Shown here: positions 42,370 to 50,896 of the stretch, in pieces
Layout: each line of letters starts with the position of its first letter
Position numbering within the stretch: the stretch's first letter is position 1
Assembly (NCBI RefSeq): GCF_003634455.1
Contig: NZ_RBLC01000005.1
Coordinates: forward strand, 215,112 to 279,111
Source: Flavobacterium endophyticum
Lineage (GTDB): Bacteria > Bacteroidota > Bacteroidia > Flavobacteriales > Flavobacteriaceae
Length of the DNA: 64,000 nt
Reading direction: 5' to 3'
Translations under genes and position numbers: made by a program
Notes under the pieces: model-generated
The model's input: only the letters and a program-made list of their open reading frames with translations
The model's database searches: none
What the model was told of the DNA's origin: nothing

Positions 42370-43413
42370 TTAATTTTCTTCTTCTTCAACAGTATGCGAA
42401 TTAGAATACACCCTCCATTTCGCGATACACTCCTTCATATCCTCTGGAAGTTCGGTATTAAAGCTCATAAACTCTTTTGTTGTCGGATGTAAAAAGCCTA
42501 GCGTTTTTGCATGCAGCGCCTGCCTTGGCAACACCTTGAAGCAGTTGTCAATAAACTGTTTGTATTTTGTGAAGGTAGTACCTTTTAATATCAAGTTACC
42601 GCCATAACGTTCGTCATTGAAAAGTGTGTGTCCGATATGTTTCATGTGCACGCGGATCTGATGTGTCCTCCCTGTTTCTAATTTGCAAGACACCAAAGTC
42701 ACATAGCCAAAACGTTCCAAGACTTTATAATGGGTCACGGCATGTTTTCCTTCCCCATCAGGAACGACAGCCATCTGCATTCTATCTTTGGCATGTCTGG
42801 CAATATCTCCCGTAACCGTACCCTCATCTTCCGCTACATTGCCCCAAACTAAAGCGACATATTCTCTTTCGGATGTTTTTTCTTCAAATTGCTTGGCCAA
42901 GAAAGCCATCGCCTGCTCTGTTTTGGCAACGACAAGCAATCCTGAAGTGTCCTTGTCAATTCGGTGAACCAATCCCGGACGCTCACTGCTGTTTAAAGGC
43001 AAGTTTTCGAAGTGGAAGGCTAAAGCATTTACCAACGTTCCCGTATAATTTCCGTGTCCCGGATGAACGACCAAACCAGCCGGCTTGTTGATAACCAAAA
43101 GCGCATCGTCCTCATAAACAATATCCAACGGAATGTTTTCTGGGAGAATAAGGTTTTCAAAAGGCGGATGCGAAAGCAAAACTCGCACGACATCTAGGGC
43201 CTTTACTTTATAATTGGATTTTACAGGAACATCATTTACATAAATATTCCCTGCTGTTGCTGCTTGCTGTATCTTGTTTCGGGTAGCGTTTTCGACCAGA
43301 TTCATCAAGAATTTGTCTACACGCAAAGGCGACTGCCCTTTTGAGGCTTCAAATCTAAAATGTTCAAATAATTCGTCATCTAGCGTTTCGTCTGCAATCG
43401 GATTCTCTATCAT
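42370..43413 (-). CDS. rluD: RluD family 23S rRNA pseudouridine synthase
   Basis: A 347-residue enzyme with an N-terminal S4 RNA-binding domain (RVDKFLMNLVENATRNKIQQA) and a pseudouridine synthase domain. The catalytic Asp is in HRIDKDTSGLLVVAKT. Other motifs are VINKPAGLVVHPGHGN and ETGRTHQIRVHMKHIGH. RluD-type enzymes modify helix 69 of 23S rRNA; the exact subfamily is inferred from the S4 domain and length. The start overlaps the upstream PASTA gene by 4 bases, indicating translational coupling. Confidence 0.92.
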   Translation of the reverse strand: MIENPIADETLDDELFEHFRFEASKGQSPLRVDKFLMNLVENATRNKIQQAATAGNIYVNDVPVKSNYKVKALDVVRVLLSHPPFENLILPENIPLDIVYEDDALLVINKPAGLVVHPGHGNYTGTLVNALAFHFENLPLNSSERPGLVHRIDKDTSGLLVVAKTEQAMAFLAKQFEEKTSEREYVALVWGNVAEDEGTVTGDIARHAKDRMQMAVVPDGEGKHAVTHYKVLERFGYVTLVSCKLETGRTHQIRVHMKHIGHTLFNDERYGGNLILKGTTFTKYKQFIDNCFKVLPRQALHAKTLGFLHPTTKEFMSFNTELPEDMKECIAKWRVYSNSHTVEEEEN

Positions 43414-44021
43414 TCTGCCGGTTCTGTATCTGTATTGTTTTTAATCGTATCTGCTTCAGACTCTTCAAATCCTACTTTTCCATCGCCAAGAACTAAATCG
43501 ATTTTGGATGCTTTTTTTACTTTATCGCCCGGTTTTATCTTTTTACCGTTTGAATGCATTTCCAAAACCATATCCTTGCCTAAATAAGGCTTGTATGTTT
43601 TTTTGCCAATCTCAAGTCCTAAAGCTAAAAGCGATGGTTCTGCCTGGCGTAATGTTTTTTCAATCAAATCAGGAACAGTAACCAACCCGAAATCGGCTGA
43701 ATTTACTTTGATGTAAATCTTCCTGCCGTCTTTTACCTTTGCTCCCGGCAGCGGGTCTTGCTGCACAACAGTATATTTTGGAAAATCTTTATTGAAGTCT
43801 ACCGTATCCAGCAAAACATATTCTAAATTAAGCTCGTCAAGTTTCTCTTCTACTTGCTGTTCCGTAAGCTTTTTCAAATCCGGAACTGTTATTTCATTGC
43901 CGTGATCTGTAGTATAACTGAGCCATTGCAATAGTATAAAAACAAGTACGACTACAATTCCCAAAGCCAGTAAAAGTTGTTTAAAAAAAGATTTGCTTGT
44001 AAGATATTTTCCTAAAGTCAT
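43410..44021 (-). CDS. PASTA domain membrane protein
   Basis: A 203-residue protein with a cytoplasmic start, one transmembrane segment (LLLALGIVVVLVFILLQWLS) and two PASTA domains outside (VPDLKKLTEQQVEEKLDELN; VPDLIEKTLRQAEPSLLALG). The tail is acidic. PASTA domains bind peptidoglycan precursors. It is coupled to rluD and lies divergent to ddl, a neighbourhood well conserved in Flavobacteria, suggesting a link to cell-wall synthesis. A TATCTTTG -7 box lies at 44039-44046. Confidence 0.9.
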   Translation of the reverse strand: MTLGKYLTSKSFFKQLLLALGIVVVLVFILLQWLSYTTDHGNEITVPDLKKLTEQQVEEKLDELNLEYVLLDTVDFNKDFPKYTVVQQDPLPGAKVKDGRKIYIKVNSADFGLVTVPDLIEKTLRQAEPSLLALGLEIGKKTYKPYLGKDMVLEMHSNGKKIKPGDKVKKASKIDLVLGDGKVGFEESEADTIKNNTDTEPAE

Positions 44022-44038
44022 ATAAAATGTATTTCGTG

Positions 44039-44046
44039 CAAAGATA
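44039..44046 (-). promoter_or_regulatory. Candidate -7 box of PASTA-rluD operon (TATCTTTG)
   Basis: The minus strand reads TATCTTTG, 17 bases upstream of the ATG at 44021. Confidence 0.5.
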
Positions 44047-44104
44047 TAAAAATACTAAAGGTTTTTAGTTTCAATAATTAGTGATATTTTTGTGAGAGGT
44101 TTCG

Positions 44105-44193
44105 GCCGTTTTAGTTAGCAGTTTTCAATTTTCAGACTAAACTTCTAACAACAAACAAGTCTCAAATCTGTAATCTAAAAATCTTCAATCTTA
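44105..44193. repeat. Low-complexity word repeat upstream of ddl
   Basis: Diverged words such as CAAATCTG, TAATCTAA, AAATCTTC and AATCTTA follow each other at 7-9 base steps. They are related to the exact AATCTGA microsatellite at 46311-46405 and the spacer at 32505-32577. Confidence 0.5.
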
Positions 44194-44195
44194 CT

Positions 44196-45182
44196 ATGAA
44201 CATAGCCGTTGTAATGGGCGGATATTCTGACGAATCAGTGATATCGCTTCGAAGTGGTCAGCTAATCCTAAACAATCTCGACAAAAACAAATATAAAACG
44301 TTTGAAGTCCATATTTTATTGGATGGCTGGGACGTAATTATCGATGGAGAGAAATTTCCGATCGACAAATCCGACTTTACCTTCACCAAAAACGGGACAA
44401 AAACAACGTTTGACGTTATCGTAAATACCATCCACGGAACGCCTGGCGAAGACGGGCATATGCAGGCGTATTGGGAGCTAATAGAAATTCCGTATTCCGG
44501 GTGCAACTTTTACCAATCGGCTCTGACGTTTAACAAAAGAGATACTTTGTCTGTCCTTTCAAAATTCAATATCCCAAAGGCAAAATCCATATATCTTTCT
44601 AAAGGTGACAAAATCACGGCTGAAGAAATCAAAGCTGAATTAGGCTTGCCTTTTTTCGTAAAACCGAACCAATCCGGAAGCAGCTTGGGCGTTTCAAAAG
44701 TGAATGACTTATCTGATTTTGAAAAGGCATTAGATTTTGCCTTTGCAGAAGACAGCGATATTTTGATTGAATCCTATTTAAAAGGAACCGAAGTTTCTGT
44801 CGGAGTACTAAATTACAAAGGAGAAACAAAAGTTTTAGGTCTTACCGAAATCGTCTCTCACAATGACTTTTTTGACTACGAAGCTAAATATTTAGGAAAA
44901 TCAGAAGAAATTACGCCAGCAAGATTGTCTGCAGAAGTGGAACAAAAAGTACGTGAAACAGCCGCAAAGGTATATGAAGCCCTAGGAATGTCTGGTTTTT
45001 CAAGAACCGATTTTATCGTAATGGATGACGTACCGCACTTTATCGAAATCAATACCAATCCCGGGTTGTCAGGACAAAGCATTTTCCCGCAACAAGCAGA
45101 ATATGCCAAAATTGCTTTTTCGGATTTATTGGATAATGAAATCGAATTGGCATTAAAACGAAAATTATTATGGAGAAAATAG
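44196..45182 (+). CDS. ddl: D-alanine--D-alanine ligase
   Basis: A 328-residue ATP-grasp enzyme that joins two D-Ala for peptidoglycan synthesis. Visible are the N-terminal MNIAVVMGGYSDESVISLRSG, the HGTPGEDGHMQAYWE loop, FVKPNQSGSSLGVSKV (ATP binding), GFSRTDFIVM and the metal/substrate site EINTNPGLSGQSIFPQ. Its end overlaps coaD by 13 bases. Confidence 0.96.
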   Translation: MNIAVVMGGYSDESVISLRSGQLILNNLDKNKYKTFEVHILLDGWDVIIDGEKFPIDKSDFTFTKNGTKTTFDVIVNTIHGTPGEDGHMQAYWELIEIPYSGCNFYQSALTFNKRDTLSVLSKFNIPKAKSIYLSKGDKITAEEIKAELGLPFFVKPNQSGSSLGVSKVNDLSDFEKALDFAFAEDSDILIESYLKGTEVSVGVLNYKGETKVLGLTEIVSHNDFFDYEAKYLGKSEEITPARLSAEVEQKVRETAAKVYEALGMSGFSRTDFIVMDDVPHFIEINTNPGLSGQSIFPQQAEYAKIAFSDLLDNEIELALKRKLLWRK

Positions 45183-45628
45183 CCGTATTCCCAGGATCAT
45201 TTGACCCGATAACGTTGGGGCATTATGACATCATCAAAAGAAGTATTCCGCTTTTTGACAAGATAATCGTTGCCATCGGCGTTAATGCTGAAAAAAAATA
45301 TATGTTCTCTTTGGATGAAAGAAAGCGTTTTATCGAAGAATGTTTTGAGAACGACCCTACGGTTTCTGTTGTCAGCTATGAAGGCCTGACAATTGACTTC
45401 TGCAAAAAAGTAAAAGCAAAATTTATTCTGAGAGGCCTGAGAAATCCAGCCGATTTTGAATTTGAAAAAGCTATCGCGCACACCAACCGCAAGCTTTCTA
45501 AAATCGAGACTGTTTTCTTGCTGACAGCTGCGAATACTTCTTACATCAGCTCCAGCATTGTTCGCGATGTTATCCGAAATGGAGGGGAATATGAGTTATT
45601 GGTTCCCGATTCGGTCAGGACAAAATAG
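45170..45628 (+). CDS. coaD: Phosphopantetheine adenylyltransferase
   Basis: A 152-residue enzyme of coenzyme A synthesis. The nucleotidyltransferase HIGH-like motif is FPGSFDPITLGHYDII, followed by KYMFSLDERKRFIEECF, LRGLRNPADFEFE and the ISSSIVRDVIRNGGE motif that contacts ATP phosphates. It overlaps the ddl 3' end (ATG at 45170 inside the ddl frame), so translation is probably coupled. Confidence 0.96.
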   Translation: MEKIAVFPGSFDPITLGHYDIIKRSIPLFDKIIVAIGVNAEKKYMFSLDERKRFIEECFENDPTVSVVSYEGLTIDFCKKVKAKFILRGLRNPADFEFEKAIAHTNRKLSKIETVFLLTAANTSYISSSIVRDVIRNGGEYELLVPDSVRTK

Positions 45629-45696
45629 TTACAGACTACCAAATTTGTAAGACATGCTATTAAATAGTACTTTCGCCAAAAATAACATCCTTTAAA

Positions 45697-46263
45697 ATGA
45701 GTATAGAAAGAGAACTAATAAAACGCAGTGGCGGAAAGTGCGAGCTTTCTGGAGTTACTGAAAACCTGAAAGTATATCAAGTGCTTCCAACCCGAAAAGG
45801 TGGTCTAGACGAAAGCATTTTAGCCAGCGCTACTTGTATCGACCAGATTGAAAATCCCGAAAAAATGGATCCGAATTTATGGAGATGCCTTAACGAGAGC
45901 ATGTGGAGCGAACATCTTCCTGTTCAAGTGGTATCTTGGAGAATGTTGAGCCGTATGGGCAATCAAGAATTGTTGGACCAAATGTATCTCGAAGAAGATG
46001 ATTTAGCTTGGGCTAAAGCTACAGGAGAAGGCGAAGATGACGAAAATAAGCTAGTCCACCGCGACAGTAATGGAGTAATTCTACAGACCGGAGATTCTGT
46101 TGTGCTAATCAAAGATTTGAAAGTAAAAGGCTCTAGCATGGTTGCCAAACAAGGAACCGCAGTCCGAAATATTCGATTGGATCATGAAAATGCAGAATAC
46201 ATCGAAGGAAAAGTAGATGGCCAGCTGATTGTTATCATTACGCAATATGTGAAGAAAATATAA
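45697..46263 (+). CDS. PhnA-type protein (YjdM/PhnA zinc-ribbon family)
   Basis: A 188-residue protein. The N-terminal part has cysteine-containing segments (SGGKCELSGV, ATCIDQIENPEKMDPNLWRCL). The C-terminal part is the conserved PhnA beta-barrel (VHRDSNGVILQTGDSVVLIKDLKVKGSSMVAKQGT, VRNIRL, EYIEGKVDG). Despite the name, PhnA proteins are not shown to act in phosphonate use in most bacteria. It stands alone and is followed by the 7-bp microsatellite. Confidence 0.88.
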   Translation: MSIERELIKRSGGKCELSGVTENLKVYQVLPTRKGGLDESILASATCIDQIENPEKMDPNLWRCLNESMWSEHLPVQVVSWRMLSRMGNQELLDQMYLEEDDLAWAKATGEGEDDENKLVHRDSNGVILQTGDSVVLIKDLKVKGSSMVAKQGTAVRNIRLDHENAEYIEGKVDGQLIVIITQYVKKI

Positions 46264-46274
46264 TTTTAGATCGT

Positions 46275-46405
46275 AGATTTCAGATTTCAGACGAGATACT
46301 TAACATTCTTAATCTGAAATCTGAAATCTGAAATCTGAAATCTGAAATCTGAAATCTGAAATCTGAAATCTGAAATCTGAAATCTGAAATCTGAAATCTG
46401 AAATC
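46275..46405. repeat. 7-bp microsatellite (AATCTGA, ~13.6 copies) with inverted flank
   Basis: AATCTGA is repeated without error from 46311 to 46405 (95 bases). Just upstream GATTTCAGATTTCAG (46276-46290) is two inverted units, so the region can form a long hairpin. It lies between convergent stop codons of phnA (46263) and the helicase (46410) and may serve as a terminator. Confidence 0.9.
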
Positions 46406-46409
46406 CAAA

Positions 46410-47753
46410 CTACTCCTCTTTCTTCACAACCTTCCTCGCCACTTCAATCTTAAATTTCTTGCCTTTCATCTTTTCATCCTTGATGTTTTTCAAGAAATCC
46501 TTCACTTTTTTAGATTTTACGGCCGCAAAAGAAATAAAGTCTTTTACTTCTATCAATCCCAAATCGCCTTTTTCTAATTTCCCTTTTTGAGAAAAGAATC
46601 CGACGATATCAATTTTATTCAGTTTATTTTTCTTTCCGCCAGAAATATAAATCGTCTGGAATTCTGGAGGTTTTGGCAATGAATTCGAGTTTTCTATATT
46701 CAAGACTTCCATATCATAATCAATATAGTCTAGTTTTTTTTCGCTTTCATGAACAATAATATATGCCGTTCCTGAAGCTAACATTCTAGCAGTACGTCCG
46801 TTTCGATGCGTAAATTCATCTTCTTTCGAAGGCAGATGATAATGAATTACGTGTTTCATTTCCGGAATATCCAATCCCCTAGCCGCTAAATCGGTTGTAA
46901 CGAGATAACTTACACTTCCATTTCGGAATTGAATAAGAGCGCGTTCTCTTTCCTCTTGGTCCATTCCGCCATGATAATAAGTCGCATAAATCCCTTTTTC
47001 GTTTAAGGTATCACTGATTCTCTCAGCAGCATCTCTATGATTACAAAAAATCAAGGCCGACTCAGACTTCAAAGAACAAATCAACTGAAAAAGACTGTTG
47101 ATCTTGTCCTTTTCTTTAGAAACCACCATCTTCATAGAAAGATTGGTCTTTTCCTCATTTCTTGGAATAAAATCTAAAACGGCTGGATTTATAACTCTTG
47201 TATATTTTGGAATTTCAATATCGGATGTCGCCGAAACCAAAACTCGTTTGTTCAGTTTTGGAAGACGGTTGATGATAAAGGACATTTCTTCATGAAAGCC
47301 CAATTGCAACGACTTGTCGAATTCATCCAAAACTAATGTCTGGATTTTGTCCGTCCTGAAAGTTTCTCTATCGATATGGTCCGCAATTCTTCCCGGAGTG
47401 CCTATTAGAACTGCTGGAGGATTGCTTAAATTGTTAATTTCAGTATCAATAGAATGTCCGCCATAGCAAACATTAGCTTTATAACCAGTACCCATTTTTT
47501 TCCAAACCTGCTCAATCTGCAGACCCAATTCTCTCGACGGGACAATAATCAGACATTGTACCGAAAGAATTTCCGGTTGCAAGATTTCAAAAACAGGCAA
47601 TAAAAAAGCCAAGGTCTTTCCAGATCCTGTCGGCGAAAGCAATAAAGTATTATTATTTTCGACAATGGTTTCTTGGGCCGCTACCTGCATCTCGTTAAGG
47701 CTTTCTATGCCTAAATTCAGAAGAAGGTTGGTGGAATGGTGATTGTTATTCAT
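46410..47753 (-). CDS. DEAD-box family ATP-dependent RNA helicase (DbpA-like C-terminus)
   Basis: A 447-residue RNA helicase. It has a Q-motif (LGIESLNEMQ), Walker A SPTGSGKTLAF, PSRELGLQIE and GTPGRIADHI. Motif II reads DEFD instead of DEAD; SATSD, TTDLAARGLDIPE and HRNGRTARM follow. The C-terminal ~70 residues (KIDIVGFFSQKGKLEKGDLGLIEVKDFISFAAV) form a DbpA-type RNA-binding domain that recognises 23S rRNA in relatives. A role in ribosome assembly is likely. The -7 box (47758-47765) is only 5 bases from the ATG, suggesting a leaderless mRNA. Confidence 0.92.
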   Translation of the reverse strand: MNNNHHSTNLLLNLGIESLNEMQVAAQETIVENNNTLLLSPTGSGKTLAFLLPVFEILQPEILSVQCLIIVPSRELGLQIEQVWKKMGTGYKANVCYGGHSIDTEINNLSNPPAVLIGTPGRIADHIDRETFRTDKIQTLVLDEFDKSLQLGFHEEMSFIINRLPKLNKRVLVSATSDIEIPKYTRVINPAVLDFIPRNEEKTNLSMKMVVSKEKDKINSLFQLICSLKSESALIFCNHRDAAERISDTLNEKGIYATYYHGGMDQEERERALIQFRNGSVSYLVTTDLAARGLDIPEMKHVIHYHLPSKEDEFTHRNGRTARMLASGTAYIIVHESEKKLDYIDYDMEVLNIENSNSLPKPPEFQTIYISGGKKNKLNKIDIVGFFSQKGKLEKGDLGLIEVKDFISFAAVKSKKVKDFLKNIKDEKMKGKKFKIEVARKVVKKEE

Positions 47754-47757
47754 GCGG

Positions 47758-47765
47758 CAAAGGTA
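47758..47765 (-). promoter_or_regulatory. -7 box of helicase gene (TACCTTTG)
   Basis: The minus strand reads TACCTTTG, ending 5 bases before the ATG at 47753. Transcription would start at or very near the start codon. Confidence 0.5.
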
Positions 47766-47767
47766 AT

Positions 47768-47845
47768 TTTTAATTGTGAATTATAAATTACGAATTACGA
47801 CGAGCTGATTTTTCGCAATTCGTAATTCATAATTTGTAATTTTGA
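47768..47845. repeat. Imperfect inverted repeat between divergent genes
   Basis: The left arm (about 47771-47798, AATTGTGAATTATAAATTAC) is nearly complementary to the right arm (about 47814-47842). The loop is centred on GACGAGCTGATT. The repeat sits between the two -7 boxes of the divergent helicase and M14 peptidase genes. Confidence 0.6.
47837..47844 (+). promoter_or_regulatory. -7 box of M14 peptidase gene (TAATTTTG)
   Basis: TAATTTTG matches TAnnTTTG and lies 17 bases before the ATG at 47862. Confidence 0.5.
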
Positions 47846-47861
47846 TGTTTTTCAAATCAAT

Positions 47862-49592
47862 ATGATAAAATCCCTACTTCCAATTTTCTTACTTTCTATT
47901 ATGGCAAATGCTCAAAATAAAACAGACTTCCTGACTCCTTATGAAAAAGGAAACGGAAACCAGACAGCAACTTATGAAGAAACAATCGCGTATTTCCAGC
48001 TTCTGGATGAAAGCTTCGAGACGGTTTCGATGCAAGAAATGGGACTTACCGATTCTGGAGAACCGCTGCATATCGTAACATTTAATCCTGCCAAAGATTT
48101 TGATTTTGAAAAGATTCAGAAAGAAAAAGCTGTCTTGTTAATTAATAACGGGATACATCCTGGAGAGCCCGACGGCATTGACGCTACGATGATGCTTTTT
48201 AGGGATTTGGCTTTGGGAAAAATTAAAGTCCCGAAGAACGTTGTGATTGTGAATATCCCAATTTATAATATCGGCGGTGCCTTGAATCGAAATTCGTTTT
48301 CAAGAGCGAACCAAAACGGACCGGAAAGCTATGGATTCAGAGGAAATGCTAGAAATTATGACTTAAACCGAGATTTTTTGAAGTCAGACACTAGAAATGC
48401 CCGAAGCTTTGCGCAGATTTTCCACAAAGTAAATCCTGATATTTTTATTGACAACCATGTAAGCAACGGTGCCGATTATCAATATGTTTTTACGTATATC
48501 GCAACCCATCCTCAAAAAATTGGCGGTAATCTCGGGAAGTTTTGGGAATCTGAAATGCTTCCTTCTTTGCTTTCTGATTTGAAAAAGAAAAAAATAGAAT
48601 CAGTACCTTACGTCAACATTCACGATGAAAAGCCGGACAATGGTTTTGAGGCTTTTATGGATTATCCGAGATACTCTACCGGCTTTGCTTCTATGTTCAA
48701 TACTATAGGCTCTATGCCCGAAACGCACATGCTGAAAGAGTATGCTTCGAGGGTAAAGGTAACCTACGAATACATGATTTCATCAATCGAATATGCCGAT
48801 AAAAACTATAGAAAGATTAAGGACTTGCGAAAAGAAAACCTGCAAAATTATCGTCCAGGTCAGAAATATGTTTTGTTATGGGAATTAGATGCGGACAAAG
48901 TTTCTAGCATTCCGTTTTTAGGCTATGAAGGCGGTTACAAACCGAGCGATATTTCTGGAAAACCACGATTATTTTATGACGAAACCAAGCCTTTCAGTAA
49001 AACAATTCCTTATTATAGAGATTACAAGCCGTCGTTGGAAGTCTTGATTCCCGAAGCGTACATCGTTCCGAAATCATGGTGGAACGTAATAGAGCTTTTA
49101 AAAATCAACAATATCCAAATGATACCGTTGGAAAAAGACACGGAATTGGAAGTAGAAAGCTATCGTATCAAGGATTTCAAGACAAGCAGTTCTGCTTATG
49201 AAGGACATTATCCGCATAATTCTGTAAATGTGACAAGCACGAAGAAAAAAGTGCTTTTCAGGAAAGGAGATTTTCTAATAAAAACACAACAGCCAGGCGT
49301 GAAATATTTGCTGGAAACATTGGAACCGCAAGGAAATGATTCTTATTTCGTTTGGAATTTCTTTGATTCGATTTTACAGCAAAAGGAATATTTTTCAGCT
49401 TATGTTTTTGAAGACTTGGCAAAACAATTGTTGGATAAAAATCCGAAGCTGAAATCCGAATTTGAAAAGAAAAAGGCTGAAGATCCAAAATTTGCCGATT
49501 CAGGAGAAGCACAATTGGATTGGATTTACAGGCATTCTGACTATTACGAAAAGTCACACATGGAATATCCTGTTTTCAGGATTATGAAATAA
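47862..49592 (+). CDS. Secreted M14 family zinc carboxypeptidase
   Basis: A 576-residue protein with a signal peptide (MIKSLLPIFLLSIMANAQ). The zinc-binding HxxE is in INNGIHPGEPDGIDA, the substrate-binding region NYDLNRDFLKSD follows, and the third zinc ligand is in IDNHVSNGADYQYV. The long C-terminal part (residues about 330-576) is typical of the larger secreted M14 enzymes of Bacteroidota. It would cleave C-terminal residues from peptides outside the cytoplasm. There is no T9SS sorting domain. Confidence 0.9.
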   Translation: MIKSLLPIFLLSIMANAQNKTDFLTPYEKGNGNQTATYEETIAYFQLLDESFETVSMQEMGLTDSGEPLHIVTFNPAKDFDFEKIQKEKAVLLINNGIHPGEPDGIDATMMLFRDLALGKIKVPKNVVIVNIPIYNIGGALNRNSFSRANQNGPESYGFRGNARNYDLNRDFLKSDTRNARSFAQIFHKVNPDIFIDNHVSNGADYQYVFTYIATHPQKIGGNLGKFWESEMLPSLLSDLKKKKIESVPYVNIHDEKPDNGFEAFMDYPRYSTGFASMFNTIGSMPETHMLKEYASRVKVTYEYMISSIEYADKNYRKIKDLRKENLQNYRPGQKYVLLWELDADKVSSIPFLGYEGGYKPSDISGKPRLFYDETKPFSKTIPYYRDYKPSLEVLIPEAYIVPKSWWNVIELLKINNIQMIPLEKDTELEVESYRIKDFKTSSSAYEGHYPHNSVNVTSTKKKVLFRKGDFLIKTQQPGVKYLLETLEPQGNDSYFVWNFFDSILQQKEYFSAYVFEDLAKQLLDKNPKLKSEFEKKKAEDPKFADSGEAQLDWIYRHSDYYEKSHMEYPVFRIMK

Positions 49593-49595
49593 TAA

Positions 49596-49620
49596 AAAAG
49601 CTCCTATTTCAGGAGCTTTT
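49596..49620. terminator. Bidirectional terminator
   Basis: AAAAGCTCCT (49596-49605) pairs with AGGAGCTTTT (49611-49620) between convergent genes. It overlaps the last codons of the NUDIX gene. Confidence 0.8.
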
Positions 49621-50206
49621 CTGTTTCAAACAACAGCTTGATATTTTCGTAAGAGTTTTTCAATGCTTCTTGAACTTGCTCTGGATTGAGCCAAGCTACC
49701 TTTTCGATTCCTTCGTCTTCCTGCGGCATTGGCGTTCCTTCAAAATCGGTTTTCATTTCAAACCAATGCGTAATTTTCAGTTTGTATCTTCCATTTCGGA
49801 TAAAAACATGATAGGTTTTTTGTAGTTTTTTTGTGATTGACAATCCCGATACGCCGGTTTCTTCTTCTACTTCTCGAATAGCCGTGTCTTCGATCTCCTC
49901 TCCTTTTTCAATACCTCCTTTCGGCAAGTCCCATTTTCCATTTCTAAAAATAAAAAGCACTTCGCCTTTTTTGTTATAGACCAATCCGCCGCCTGCTTTG
50001 TTCACGGGAATTTTTTCTTTCAGCTTTTTCATAATTTCCTTCTCATCAGGATGATACAAATAAGCCTTCTGAATTTTATTTTGGAACATTTTCACAATAA
50101 CCTGATGGATATCAACGCTTTCTAAAAGAAAAAATTGAAAATCGGTTTCTTTAACTATTTGATTAGTTAAAAAAAGTGGTTTATCGTTGACAAAAACTTT
50201 ATACAT
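49604..50206 (-). CDS. NUDIX hydrolase
   Basis: A 200-residue protein. The ATG at 50206 (MYKVFVNDKPLFLTNQ) is preferred over an upstream ATG at 50233 that would lie inside pyrE. An N-terminal domain of ~65 residues precedes the NUDIX fold; the Nudix box is GGIEKGEEIEDTAIREVEEETG. The substrate is unknown. Its start codon is 7 bases from that of divergent pyrE, an arrangement common in Flavobacteria. It has no visible promoter of its own in the gap. Confidence 0.9.
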   Translation of the reverse strand: MYKVFVNDKPLFLTNQIVKETDFQFFLLESVDIHQVIVKMFQNKIQKAYLYHPDEKEIMKKLKEKIPVNKAGGGLVYNKKGEVLFIFRNGKWDLPKGGIEKGEEIEDTAIREVEEETGVSGLSITKKLQKTYHVFIRNGRYKLKITHWFEMKTDFEGTPMPQEDEGIEKVAWLNPEQVQEALKNSYENIKLLFETEKLLK

Positions 50207-50209
50207 TTG
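50202..50209 (+). promoter_or_regulatory. -7 box of pyrE (TACATTTG)
   Basis: TACATTTG matches TAnnTTTG and ends 4 bases before the pyrE ATG at 50214. It implies a leaderless or nearly leaderless transcript and overlaps the NUDIX start codon on the other strand. Confidence 0.5.
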
Positions 50210-50213
50210 TAGT

Positions 50214-50879
50214 ATGATTTTTAATAAAGACACCGCTCAAAAAACAGCCGAATTGCTTTTACAAATAAATGCAATTAAATTGAATCCAAAAAATCCTTTT
50301 ACATGGGCTTCTGGATGGAAATCTCCTATTTACTGCGATAATAGGATAACACTCTCATTTCCACCAATCAGAAATTACATCCGTGAAGAGTTTTCTAAAA
50401 ATCTAGAAAAGCAGTTCGGAAAGCCTGACGTAATTGCAGGAGTTGCAACTGGAGCTATCGGAATCGGCATGCTTGTCGCTGAATATATGGGACTTCCATT
50501 CGTATATGTACGTCCGGAACCTAAAAAACATGGAAGACAAAACCAAATAGAAGGTTTCTTACAAAAAGGACAAAATGTTGTCGTGGTTGAAGATTTAATC
50601 AGTACTGGAAACAGCAGTCTTATGGCTGTCGAAGCATTGAAAGAAGCTGGAGCAAACGTAAAAGGAATGGTTGCTATCTTTACTTATGGTTTTGATGTGG
50701 CTACAGAAAACTTCAAGAAAGCTAATATAGACTTGCTTACCTTAAGCAATTACGAAAATCTGCTAGAATTAGCAGTTGCTAAAAGATACATCACGGAAGA
50801 AGAACAGGAAACATTAAAAGTTTGGAGCAAAAGCCCTTCGACTTGGAATGTAGAAAGTGACAGTACTTCAGTAAAATAA
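50214..50879 (+). CDS. pyrE: Orotate phosphoribosyltransferase
   Basis: A 221-residue enzyme of pyrimidine synthesis converting orotate and PRPP to OMP. The ATG at 50214 (MIFNKDTAQKTAELLLQ) is chosen over one at 50187 that would start upstream of the -7 box. The features are NPFTWASGWKSPIYCDNR, GVATGAIGIGMLVAE, RPEPKKHGRQNQIEG and the PRPP motif VVVVEDLISTGNSSL. It is followed by a START-like gene after 17 bases. Confidence 0.95.
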   Translation: MIFNKDTAQKTAELLLQINAIKLNPKNPFTWASGWKSPIYCDNRITLSFPPIRNYIREEFSKNLEKQFGKPDVIAGVATGAIGIGMLVAEYMGLPFVYVRPEPKKHGRQNQIEGFLQKGQNVVVVEDLISTGNSSLMAVEALKEAGANVKGMVAIFTYGFDVATENFKKANIDLLTLSNYENLLELAVAKRYITEEEQETLKVWSKSPSTWNVESDSTSVK

Positions 50880-50896
50880 CCGCTAATCCTTAAAAA

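Noticed and set aside
46311..46405. CRISPR or VNTR with spacer structure
   Set aside because: The 7-bp unit repeats without spacers, so it is a simple microsatellite.
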